This document shows, piece by piece, positions 1 to 7,251 of a stretch of DNA of 64,000 nt. The stretch covers positions 1 through 64,000 of the forward strand of contig DJMA01000009.1 in the NCBI GenBank assembly GCA_002436415.1, given 5' to 3'. A program made the translations under genes and the position numbers. How positions within the stretch are numbered: position 1 is the first letter of the stretch; every line of letters begins with the position of its first letter. The notes beneath the pieces are model-generated. The model did not search any database. It was given only the letters and a program-made list of their open reading frames with translations, and was not told the DNA's origin. Source of the DNA: Bdellovibrionaceae bacterium UBA6502 (lineage in GTDB: Bacteria; Bdellovibrionota; Bdellovibrionia; Bdellovibrionales; UBA840).

Positions 1-148
1 TTACACTTTTTTGAGAAAGGGACTAAAATGTGTTTAATGTTTTTACAGTTCAGAAGTTTTTTCGTAAAGCCATCAATGCTCTTCCAGCAAGGTGGTCTTT
101 GTATTATTGTTTACACCTAATATTATATTACTTTTCAAGGACCTGTTT

Positions 149-760
149 ATGTTGAAGTATTTGTTGGTTTCATTGTTTTTGTTTTTCCAAGCGCAAGCTG
201 GAATTTTAATTCTACCACTAGAGGGTAATGATCAATTTCTGGTTAGCTCTGAAGCGGAATTGACTTCTGGCTCAGCTACTTCTTCTAAGAGCGGTGAGAG
301 TTTTTATTACCAATGTAATTTCGGTAGTATCTCGGGAAACCTGAGCTTTGCCTATGCATCGCAGTTGTTTCAAGCTAGGAACGAACTGTCAAAAAGATAC
401 ATTTTAGAAGATACAAAGCGCTTTAACCAATTTATTCTAAAATTTGCAAAGGACATTTTGAAAGTCCTGAATTCTGAGGCTTTAGCAAATTTTCAGCAAA
501 AATTGAAAATGCAATTGGCTGAGGGTGACAGAAGCTCTTTGCAAAACTTGTTTTCTCAGTCCTCTGCAAAGTCTTACAATGTTGAAGATCTGAAGTTAGG
601 TAGACTAAATTTGAGTGAAGTAAACTTTGTTACACAATATGGTAATGAAATTAAAATTCAATGTATTACAAGTATGCCTTTGGAAAACCAAAATGATTTT
701 GTGGAAATTTTAAATAAGTCCTCTGAGTCTACGGGTTTTGAAGCGGCTGTAATTTTATAA
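149..760 (+). CDS. Exported protein of unknown function
   Basis: The start chosen is the ATG at 149, which has a purine-rich AAGGA about 8 nt upstream and directly opens a signal peptide (MLKYLLVSLFLFFQAQAG). An upstream in-frame start at 92 would bury this signal. The mature part of about 185 residues has no motif I recognise. It contains two cysteines (YYQCNF and IQCITS) that could form a periplasmic disulfide, and a Lys/Gln-rich helical middle. It is a single gene closed by a strong terminator at 791. The periplasmic or secreted location is inferred from the signal peptide only, and I cannot assign a function. Confidence 0.7.
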   Translation: MLKYLLVSLFLFFQAQAGILILPLEGNDQFLVSSEAELTSGSATSSKSGESFYYQCNFGSISGNLSFAYASQLFQARNELSKRYILEDTKRFNQFILKFAKDILKVLNSEALANFQQKLKMQLAEGDRSSLQNLFSQSSAKSYNVEDLKLGRLNLSEVNFVTQYGNEIKIQCITSMPLENQNDFVEILNKSSESTGFEAAVIL

Positions 761-790
761 GAAATTTATTCTGGCTAGTCTTTGCACAGT

Positions 791-820
791 AAAAAGCTTC
801 CCTTGCAGGAAGCTTTTTTA
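791..820 (+). terminator. Rho-independent terminator
   Basis: An 11-bp perfect stem (AAAAAGCTTCC at 791-801 pairing with 808-818) closes a 6-nt loop and runs into a T tract. It sits 30 nt after the stop codon at 760. Confidence 0.85.
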
Positions 821-1493
821 TTTTTACTCGGTATGTGAAAATTGATCAGTATCTTTAAGATGCCTTAGCAAGAGAGCTGTAAAAATCTAAATGCAAGCTT
901 GTAATGTAATCTAGGCGTTTTTCGATAACTAGTTTAGATTTTGGATGTATACCGATTCTGTTACGAGAAGAGCTATATAGATTAAGAGCTTCATTTGATT
1001 CTCAGATAAGTTCTATACTGTTTGCTAATTTGTAAGAGCTTACTATCTTCAACTAGCTAAGGATTTATCAATCAATTTTGTTGCTTGAAAACTGGCCCAC
1101 TTAATTGCGGATGGATTTAAACTAAGTTCGTAAAATCACTATTTGTATGCACTGTAAATTGAAACCTGATTTGGACAAAGCTCAGTAAGCTAATAGTTTC
1201 TAGCTACTGCGTGTATCTATCCGCAATTAAGTGGGCCAGTTATTATTGCTTAGGTATCGTAGACAAGAACGAAAAGGCTAAGTAATCATAAAACTCAAAG
1301 CTAATTTTGCAGGCATTAATCCCAAAAGCCTGAATTAAATTTCACAGAGCACTTTGAACTTGTGACTAGGCATTGAAAGTGTTATCCCTTGCACCCATTT
1401 CTTTTAAGCCTTAAATGAAGCTCATAGAGATCGTCTATATTTGGTGCCATTTTGCGCGGCAGAAAAGACGATTTTTGGAAAAAGTTGCAAAAT
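821..1493. other. Gene-free stretch with one inverted-repeat element
   Basis: No coding region is supported between the terminator at 791-820 and the upstream control region of the gene at 1685. The only structure seen is the 152-bp element at 1090-1241. The rest is A+T-rich sequence without a recognisable RNA gene. Confidence 0.5.
1090..1241. repeat. 152-bp element with 23-bp perfect terminal inverted repeats (MITE-like)
   Basis: Positions 1090-1112 (AACTGGCCCACTTAATTGCG then GAT) are exactly the reverse complement of 1219-1241. A diverged relative of almost the same length lies at 6187-6337, with ends AACTGGCTCCTTTAATTGCG and a decayed right end. The fixed size, terminal inverted repeats, lack of an ORF and intergenic position fit a miniature inverted-repeat transposable element. 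No clear target-site duplication is visible. The parent transposase is not in this window. Confidence 0.6.
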
Positions 1494-1536
1494 GCACCTG
1501 TTTCTAGGTGCTTAAAAAGAAATCACTTTGTGATTT
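1494..1536 (+). promoter_or_regulatory. Two dyads, candidate upstream activating sites
   Basis: GCACCT-N6-AGGTGC occupies 1494-1511 and AAATCAC-N3-GTGATTT occupies 1520-1536. Both are perfect dyads. They lie about 80-120 bp before the start of transcription predicted from the sigma-54-type promoter at 1588. That is the usual place for enhancer-binding-protein sites. Binding is inferred from position and symmetry only. Confidence 0.4.
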
Positions 1537-1587
1537 TGGCAAGTGATTATAAATAGTTAAGTGTTAATGCTCAAAATAAACTAAACC

Positions 1588-1603
1588 TGGCATATAGATT
1601 GCT
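1588..1603 (+). promoter_or_regulatory. Sigma-54 (RpoN) type -24/-12 promoter
   Basis: TGGCAT-N5-TTGCT has the invariant GG-N10-GC spacing and differs from the consensus TGGCAC-N5-TTGCW at one position. The predicted transcript starts near 1614 and gives a leader of about 70 nt before the ATG at 1685. RpoN itself is encoded at 35482. Confidence 0.65.
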
Positions 1604-1643
1604 CCTATATCAGGTGGAGCGAGCAATTATTTTTAAATAGATT

Positions 1644-1662
1644 GGCTCATTATAAATGAGCC
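1644..1662 (+). promoter_or_regulatory. 5'-UTR hairpin before the outer-membrane protein gene
   Basis: GGCTCATT (1644-1651), a 3-nt loop and AATGAGCC (1655-1662) form a perfect 8-bp hairpin. It lies between the predicted start of transcription and the Shine-Dalgarno GGAGG at 1674. It could stabilise the message or modulate its translation. Confidence 0.5.
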
Positions 1663-1684
1663 GGCAAAAATTGGAGGAATTTTT

Positions 1685-2563
1685 ATGAAGTCACTTTTGT
1701 CCATCGCAGTAGCGGTAGCGGTTATGGGCGGGTCTTTAGCTGCAACAGCTGCGACCACGAAAAAGAAACAGGCAACATTGCCAAAGAAATCACCTGTAAC
1801 GCAAAAGATTAAGGCCAAAGACATTACAGCACCAAGCCGTATCAGCGGAAACCTTTTGTTAACGAACGAGATGGAAATTGCAAATGGTGATACTGGAACA
1901 AGTTATTTAGAACTTCGTCTTAACTATAAAATTGATGCGGATACAAGCTTCCGTTTTAATCAAGAGTTCAACCAATCTTTTGCAGACGGTGAAAGAGTTC
2001 AAGCTAACGTTGGTGACACTTACCTTCAAATTGCTAAATCAAACTTATTCGGAACAAAATTGAATGGTTATTTCCGTACAGTTCTTCCAACTTCTATTTC
2101 TTCAAGAGAAGAGACGAATCAAAAATTACAACTTCGTGGTGAAGTAAGTGGTACATTTGCTAATCTTGGACATTTAGCACTTTCTGCTCACTCACAAACT
2201 CGTTACTACATTGCTGATGAATTTCAAGACGAAAAGTTTGAGGTCAACGCTGACACAAACATTGCTGAAGCTTCTCGAAAAGTGAACAATCAATGGAGAC
2301 TACGTAACTACCTTATGGGTTTAGTACCAATGGGTAACTTTACATTTTTACACCAAGCGGGTGTACAGCATGATATTAACTACCAAGGAGAAAAAGGATT
2401 TCCTAAATTATACCTTTACTCTGAGCTAGGAATGCAAGTAACTAACTCATTTGATCTTTCCATCGCTGCCTACAGCGTGAAAGCTATGAATGTTGCTAGT
2501 TCTGCTTTGTATGCTGCTGACCAAGGTTCTTTGTACTACATTAATGGTGGTATCAGCTTCTAA
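1685..2563 (+). CDS. Probable outer-membrane beta-barrel protein
   Basis: This 292-residue protein has a clear signal peptide (MKSLLSIAVAVAVMGGSLAATA) followed by a Lys/Thr-rich linker. Alternating short strands with aromatic ends follow, such as SYLELRLNYKI, TSFRFNQEF, LNGYFRTVL and LYYINGGISF. The final residues end in Phe, as is common for BAM substrates. The ATG at 1685 has a strong GGAGGA ribosome site. The gene stands alone between a sigma-54-type promoter (1588) and a terminator (2586). This suggests a conditionally expressed, possibly abundant surface protein. The barrel fold is inferred from the strand pattern; the ligand or pore function is unknown. Confidence 0.65.
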   Translation: MKSLLSIAVAVAVMGGSLAATAATTKKKQATLPKKSPVTQKIKAKDITAPSRISGNLLLTNEMEIANGDTGTSYLELRLNYKIDADTSFRFNQEFNQSFADGERVQANVGDTYLQIAKSNLFGTKLNGYFRTVLPTSISSREETNQKLQLRGEVSGTFANLGHLALSAHSQTRYYIADEFQDEKFEVNADTNIAEASRKVNNQWRLRNYLMGLVPMGNFTFLHQAGVQHDINYQGEKGFPKLYLYSELGMQVTNSFDLSIAAYSVKAMNVASSALYAADQGSLYYINGGISF

Positions 2564-2585
2564 TCTCATTTTTAAATGTGATATT

Positions 2586-2617
2586 AAAAACCCAGGCTCT
2601 AAGCTCTGGGTTTTTTT
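2586..2617 (+). terminator. Rho-independent terminator
   Basis: AAAACCCAG at 2587-2595 pairs with CTGGGTTTT at 2606-2614 across a 10-nt loop, and seven T residues follow. Confidence 0.85.
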
Positions 2618-2763
2618 ATGTCTAAAATTCGAATTTGGTTTTAGTCTGTTACGCCTTTGCAGGCGAGTGCATAGTGAAAAGTTTTTCTTTTGAAGTCATT
2701 CTAAATTAGGCTTGCTTAATAAATTTGTGTTTCTAAGTGTTTAGACTTAAACTTCGTCGTCCT

Positions 2764-3939
2764 ATGAGACAGTTCTTTGGTATTTTCTTTTTTATCTTTC
2801 TTTTTTTAATTTCAAAATCTTCCTATGCCCAAGAGCCTGCATGTCTAAGCTCTGCTAGTACACAGCAAACTCCAAAAGTAAAATCGAAACTAAAAGACTT
2901 GGTTGCAAAACACCAAAGAGAAGGCTTTAAATCTTGGTTAACGGAAGATCTAAAGTTTGTGAACGACTTTAAAGATCAGTTTGATTTCATGATATCAAGC
3001 TTAGATAAGAGCATCACCTCTAAGGAATATTCTAAGCAACTCACTGAGGAATTTGCGAAATTTAGTGCTTTATTAAAACTAAAAAAAGAATTTCCTTTAC
3101 GTTATGAAGAGATGCTTAACATTAGTTTTCACTTTGTGGTTTTAAACGATTTAAAGTATTTGCCAGAGACTACAGCGAATGCATCGAGTATTAATGACTA
3201 CATTCACTTAAACATTGCCGAGCTGAAAGCTTCTTATGAAGAAGTAAAAAACGTGGCCAATGAAATTGGGTTGGAGCTTAAGTTCTTACCCTACCACAAA
3301 GCGGTTGGCTACGAGAGTCTGAATAGGAGTTTTGTTTCAGGCTTAGGTTTACTATTACTCACTGATGTTAGGAGTAAAATTGATAATGTCGATATGGCTC
3401 CATCAATCGCTTTGCGACATGATTTTGATCATTTTTTCTCCTCAGTTGATTTAACAATGGGTGCTGTTTTAGGTTTAACCGATGTTAACTTCAAAACTAG
3501 GTATGTGGGTGATCTAGAGTCACGAAAAGCCATTTGGGCTGAGATGCGATCTTCTTTTATTGAATTGTTTCAAAAAATGGAGCAAATCACAGATACGAGA
3601 GAACGGGATCGAGTAGAGATTTTATTCTTTTATCTGATTCATGAGGGGAATTTATATTTTCCTAGAAATATGCAAAAATACGTTTTTAAGAAAATTCTTT
3701 TTGGAATAGAGGGCGATTTAGTGATTAATCTTCTTCATTATGACTCTACTGACTTTGATTTTGCAAAGCTGGTTAGAATTATGGAAAAAGAGATTCCTGA
3801 AAAGTATAAGGGCACGATGGATGAGTGGACGGATGCCTTAGAATTCATTTATGAAAATTACGCCCCCGAAATCAACGAAGCTTTTGATCTTGATCGAAAC
3901 TGGAAACGAGATATTCCAACAAGTGTACCAGCCACGTAA
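2764..3939 (+). CDS. Exported protein of unknown function
   Basis: The ATG at 2764 gives a compact signal peptide (MRQFFGIFFFIFLFLISK then SSYAQ). An in-frame GTG at 2737 would add nine basic residues, and neither start has a convincing ribosome site. The mature part of about 365 residues is mostly helical and charged, with a conserved-looking LRHDFDHFF segment near the middle. A His/Asp cluster like this could bind metal, but I recognise no family. The gene appears to be monocistronic, and the stretch after it holds only a decayed gene end on the other strand. Confidence 0.6.
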   Translation: MRQFFGIFFFIFLFLISKSSYAQEPACLSSASTQQTPKVKSKLKDLVAKHQREGFKSWLTEDLKFVNDFKDQFDFMISSLDKSITSKEYSKQLTEEFAKFSALLKLKKEFPLRYEEMLNISFHFVVLNDLKYLPETTANASSINDYIHLNIAELKASYEEVKNVANEIGLELKFLPYHKAVGYESLNRSFVSGLGLLLLTDVRSKIDNVDMAPSIALRHDFDHFFSSVDLTMGAVLGLTDVNFKTRYVGDLESRKAIWAEMRSSFIELFQKMEQITDTRERDRVEILFFYLIHEGNLYFPRNMQKYVFKKILFGIEGDLVINLLHYDSTDFDFAKLVRIMEKEIPEKYKGTMDEWTDALEFIYENYAPEINEAFDLDRNWKRDIPTSVPAT

Positions 3940-3954
3940 AGGTGTAGCTTTTTA

Positions 3955-4146
3955 TTAATCCGCATTCTCAACGGGAATTAAAATTTTAATGCTGCCATCT
4001 TCCGATTGCGAAGCATATTTTTCATCAGGAAGATTTACATCAGGTCCACTCCTACGACGCTACCCTGATTTCGGAAAGCACACTCCGTAAATGTAGTTTG
4101 CCAATTTTCCAAAACAATATCCCTCAAAATCAAAGAATCGATGAAT
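3955..4146 (-). pseudogene. Decayed C-terminal gene fragment
   Basis: On the minus strand one frame reads IHRFFDFEGYCFGKLANYIY and GVCFPKSG, then an in-frame TAG, then RRRSGPDVNLPDEKYASQ and SEDGSIKILIPVENAD, ending at a TAA at 3955. Both halves look like real protein sequence and share one frame, so this is probably the end of a gene with a nonsense mutation. The frame is closed upstream by a TGA at 4147, so the 5' part is lost. There is no start codon or ribosome site. The parent family is not recognised. Confidence 0.35.
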
Positions 4147-4374
4147 TCAAAGATTTAAAGAGTATTTCGTATTTAAAGTGAATGACTCGATGCGCACTGG
4201 GCGATTTGAAAATAGTCTATTTGGAAAATTAATGGCAAAGATTAGCAAAGTTATAAATATCCAAACTTAGCCTGTAAATATTTTTACTTGTCCGAAATAA
4301 ATAGCCACGATGGATTTTATTGTTTAGACAAAGCTCGAAACAATTAAAACTTTGACTTTTATAAGGGAGGGGTC
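4147..4374. other. Remainder of the 3940-4374 intergenic stretch
   Basis: This A+T-rich sequence leads into the ribosome site of the gene at 4375. No RNA gene, sigma-54 site or terminator was found. The nearest GG...GC pair (near 4232) has nine, not ten, intervening bases. Confidence 0.4.
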
Positions 4375-5544
4375 ATGAAGTTTTCTATCGCATTATTTTT
4401 ATCTACATTTTTATCGATGACAGTTTGGGGACAAACTTTTGCGCCATCATATGATGCAATCATCTATAAAGACACATCAGCTACAACTTACATTGAAGGT
4501 CCAACTGAAGGAGAAAGCTTTTCAGGAGCGGTTGAGCTAGAACTTAAAATGTATGGTGTATACGTTGATTACGAACCTGTAGTTGTGGATATTTACGATT
4601 GGGTTTGTCCGTCAGGAGATCGTCGTACTGGTAAAGGTGACTGGAAAGGTTTTTTCAATGTACCAAAATCTCAAAAAGCCAGTGCTTTGGCTGCGGCCGT
4701 AAAAGGTATTGGAAAAGGATACGCTCCACACCTTGTTGAGGATCGAAATTTTCTACGTAGAAAGCCAAGTACTTGGTCAGAGTTTATGAGAGATCTACAT
4801 GATGCTCAAGAGAGAAACCCAAACAATCTTCGTGGTTTGGTAGCTAATGTTCGTAGATACGAAGAAGACAACAAACGTAACTTAGGTTTTACAGTTGATT
4901 CTTCTTACCAACAAAATTGTAGATATGAAGTGGTAGATTCTTACAGAGACTATAAAGAAGTAACTAGAGAGAAATTTTTAAAGTCTAGAAATTTATCTGT
5001 TAACATTACTGTAGAAGGTGCTCTACTTTTACAAGGTGAATCGCAACAGTTTACAATTCACTTTCATGAAATCGTTGATGGAGATGCTCCTAAGTACTCA
5101 ATCTCTGTTCCATACGGTTCTAAAAATAAAGTAGTAAATGTTGTAAATACTGGTTCTGTGGATAGTCCTAGTTTGTTGGCAAAGTTTGCCCGTCAGCAAG
5201 TGACTCCATCTGTTTCTTCTGCTGCAGTTGAAGTTTATAAAGCTTCAGGAAGAAGATTGGGTGTGAAGATTTTAGATCGTTTAGCTTCTCGTGGAGAGAA
5301 ATATTCTGGCTTGATGGAAGTAAAAATGGTTTTAAAGAGAAAAAGAAGCCTATGGTTTGATGCAGATGTAAGCGAAGCTACTGTAAGCATTCCATCTGGT
5401 AAGTCTGAAATGGTTTATGAGTTTTCTAAAAGCTTAGATCGAGGAGAAGAGTACTATGTAAATTACGAGATTCGTAGATTGCATTCTCCTTTGTACAACA
5501 CTCGTTTTAGTGGATCAGAAGATACTACAAAAATTGAGTTCTAA
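4375..5544 (+). CDS. Exported protein of unknown function
   Basis: A very strong ribosome site (AAGGGAGGGG about 5 nt upstream) precedes the ATG. The protein of 389 residues opens with a signal peptide (MKFSIALFLSTFLSMTVWGQ). The middle has a Cys pair (DWVCPSGDRR and QNCRYEVVD). The C-terminal half is strand-rich and repetitive in character, suggesting a beta-sandwich. It has its own terminator at 5577. The strong ribosome site suggests high expression. I recognise no family; a periplasmic or surface protein is the most that can be inferred. Confidence 0.65.
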   Translation: MKFSIALFLSTFLSMTVWGQTFAPSYDAIIYKDTSATTYIEGPTEGESFSGAVELELKMYGVYVDYEPVVVDIYDWVCPSGDRRTGKGDWKGFFNVPKSQKASALAAAVKGIGKGYAPHLVEDRNFLRRKPSTWSEFMRDLHDAQERNPNNLRGLVANVRRYEEDNKRNLGFTVDSSYQQNCRYEVVDSYRDYKEVTREKFLKSRNLSVNITVEGALLLQGESQQFTIHFHEIVDGDAPKYSISVPYGSKNKVVNVVNTGSVDSPSLLAKFARQQVTPSVSSAAVEVYKASGRRLGVKILDRLASRGEKYSGLMEVKMVLKRKRSLWFDADVSEATVSIPSGKSEMVYEFSKSLDRGEEYYVNYEIRRLHSPLYNTRFSGSEDTTKIEF

Positions 5545-5576
5545 TTATAGATTTGGATTTACACGTTAATAAGAAG

Positions 5577-5603
5577 GCTAGGGTTTTACCCTAGCTTTTT
5601 TTT
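5577..5603 (+). terminator. Rho-independent terminator
   Basis: GCTAGGGT (5577-5584) pairs perfectly with ACCCTAGC (5588-5595), followed by eight T residues. Confidence 0.9.
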
Positions 5604-5804
5604 GCTCAGGCTCTGACTAGTAAACTAACTGTTAAAACGCTTGATCTAGTTACTGAGAACTGGCTCCTTACTTTGAGGCAAAGCTTCCTGGGAAATCACT
5701 CAAAGGCTTTTGTTTTTCAAATGGATTTTAAAAATGATTGCTGTTTGCCAGACCAAAAACACTAAAGTCTTTCGTAAGTAGATTTTTTTTGGCAGAATAA
5801 AGCT

Positions 5805-6110
5805 ATGTTTCGTGGTGTTAGAAAACAAATTTACCGAGTATTTAGCAATCCTAAGAAGTTTTTGAGTCTTTGCTTGGGCTTTTGCTTTTTTACTTTGGTC
5901 TTCGATGGAAGCATTTGGCGGCTCTATAATTTGCACAAACAAGAAGAGCTACTCAAGCAAAACATTAAACAAGCCACAATCGATACAGAAAAATACAAAG
6001 CATTAATTGAAAAAGCCAAGGACCCGCAGTTTTTACGCCAATTGGCGCGGGAAAAGTTTGATTGGCTAGAAGAAGACGAAGTGCTTTATATTTTTCCATC
6101 TGAGCGCTAA
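5805..6110 (+). CDS. FtsB/DivIC-like septum formation protein
   Basis: The protein has 101 residues, a short basic cytoplasmic start, one membrane segment at about residues 19-36 (FLSLCLGFCFFTLVFDGS), and a periplasmic coiled coil at about 40-75. It ends in the LAREKFDWLEEDEVLYIFP stretch that is typical of the FtsB/DivIC family (REK...L...DE..Y.F). Family members bridge FtsL/FtsQ to the divisome and help activate septal peptidoglycan synthesis. The length matches the family. It stands alone rather than beside eno, its neighbour in gammaproteobacteria. The ribosome site is weak. Assignment to FtsB rather than another DivIC-type protein is not certain. Confidence 0.75.
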   Translation: MFRGVRKQIYRVFSNPKKFLSLCLGFCFFTLVFDGSIWRLYNLHKQEELLKQNIKQATIDTEKYKALIEKAKDPQFLRQLAREKFDWLEEDEVLYIFPSER

Positions 6111-6660
6111 TTTCTCTGCGATAATATACTAATTGGAAGCTTATTTAAAATACTAAGCATTCTTCGAAAATTTCATGAAAGCTTTTAACTGGCTCCTTTA
6201 ATTGCGGATGATAGCCACTTAAAGCTTTAAAAATTTAAGCATTAAACAGTGAAGCTAGGGACAAAACTCGGAGAGATGGGGAAGAAGCAACATTTACCAA
6301 TGCTTTCGAAATTCATCCGCAATTCAGTGAACCACCTTATGAATATTAGACCTCAGATTTATTAAAAAATGGATCAAGCTGAACTAAAACATGATTTTTT
6401 AAAGCATCCAAACCAACTCAAACACTCAACTAGAAACTTTTAATCTTCATCATCTTTAGGCAGTTTTTGCTACCAGGGAAAAAGTAGGGGAAAAAATACA
6501 TCAATTTTCTTTGTTTGTTTGATTAGGACTTGTTGAATTTTGAGCGAAATATTGCTTTGCGTTGGTGGCGGTGTGTTCTAAATACTTAAAATTCTTCTAT
6601 CTGATTAAGCAGTATGTAACACTTTTAGATGAGGACTTTGTTTTAGTTGACCTCAAAAAC
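6111..6660. other. Gene-free stretch with the second inverted-repeat element
   Basis: The stretch holds the element at 6187-6337 and then about 300 bp of A+T-rich DNA leading to the cold-shock gene. A possible -35 (TTGACC, 6647-6652) lies 18 bp before a poor -10 (TAGTCT), so the promoter is uncertain. Confidence 0.4.
6187..6337. repeat. Second, diverged copy of the 150-bp inverted-repeat element
   Basis: The left end at 6187-6209 (AACTGGCTCCTTTAATTGCG then GAT) matches the left end of the 1090-1241 element with three changes. The right end (ATCCGCAATTCAGTGAACCA, 6315-6334) is a degraded version of its right end. Length and end-to-end spacing are nearly the same as in the first copy, whereas the interior is largely diverged. 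Confidence 0.55.
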
Positions 6661-6681
6661 GACAAAGGTCTAGTCTTTGTC
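6661..6681 (+). promoter_or_regulatory. Dyad in the leader of the cold-shock gene
   Basis: GACAAAG (6661-6667) is repeated in inverse as CTTTGTC (6675-6681) around a 7-nt centre, about 30 nt before the GTG start at 6711. It could be an operator or a leader hairpin. Cold-shock genes often carry structured leaders, but nothing here distinguishes the two. Confidence 0.35.
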
Positions 6682-6710
6682 CTGATTTTTAAGAACACCT
6701 AGGGGGCTTA

Positions 6711-6932
6711 GTGGCGACCGGCAGAGTAAAGTGGTTTAATGAAGTTAAGGGTTTCGGCTTTATCGAAGACGAAACGGGTGTGGATGTATTTGTTCACTAT
6801 ACGGCTGTATTAGACCGCGACAACAAGATTCTTCCTGAAGGGGAGATGGTAGAGTACAACAAACTTGATACAGAGCGTGGCCCTCAGGCAGAAGCAGTTC
6901 GTCTTCTAAATGAGAGACCGAAGGAACTTTAA
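6711..6932 (+). CDS. Cold-shock domain protein (CspA family)
   Basis: The 73-residue protein is a single cold-shock domain with RNP1-like KGFGFIED (residues 13-20) and RNP2-like DVFVHY (about 25-30). These motifs bind single-stranded RNA or DNA, usually to melt mRNA structure. The GTG at 6711 is chosen because AGGGGG lies just upstream. The next gene, a small HTH protein, starts 13 nt after the stop and polA follows it, so the three are probably co-transcribed. Length is normal for the family. Whether it is cold-induced cannot be judged. Confidence 0.9.
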   Translation: MATGRVKWFNEVKGFGFIEDETGVDVFVHYTAVLDRDNKILPEGEMVEYNKLDTERGPQAEAVRLLNERPKEL

Positions 6933-6945
6933 CAAGTAGGTTTTT

Positions 6946-7242
6946 ATGGGTTGGTCATCCGAAAGAATTCGCCAGTTGAGACTAAAATTAGGATGGAGTA
7001 GAGCAGAGTTTGGACGTCGTTTGGGTCTAAACCTGGATGGAGTTTACAAGTTAGAGGATGGAGCTCTTTTATTAAGTGCAGCTATCCTTGATGAGTTGGA
7101 TAAGCTTCAAGAGAGTGTTGAATCTTATAGCAGAGGCATTAAGTACAAAGCATCTGCCGCCTCAAAATTTCAAAATAAATCTATGACCCAAGCAACATCA
7201 AGAGACTTGGAAGAGATTGCCTTGGAGACAGAAACAAAGTAA
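6946..7242 (+). CDS. Small helix-turn-helix (Xre-like) protein
   Basis: Residues about 5-52 (IRQLRLKLGWSRAEFGRRLG and onward to YKLEDG) form an Xre/lambda-repressor type helix-turn-helix. The C-terminal 45 residues are polar and probably disordered. The gene sits 13 nt after the cold-shock gene and 9 nt before polA, which suggests one transcript. The DNA target is unknown. It may act as a local regulator, but no operator was identified. Confidence 0.7.
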   Translation: MGWSSERIRQLRLKLGWSRAEFGRRLGLNLDGVYKLEDGALLLSAAILDELDKLQESVESYSRGIKYKASAASKFQNKSMTQATSRDLEEIALETETK

Positions 7243-7251
7243 AAGCAGGCT

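Noticed and set aside
1092..1107. TGGC...TTGC in the end of the inverted-repeat element looks like a sigma-54 promoter
   Set aside because: There are eleven, not ten, bases between GG and GC, and the same motif recurs at 6190 as part of the terminal repeat.
5656..5673. AACTGGCTCCTT similar to the left end of the 6187 element
   Set aside because: Only about 12 bases match and no partner end is nearby; too little to call a third copy.
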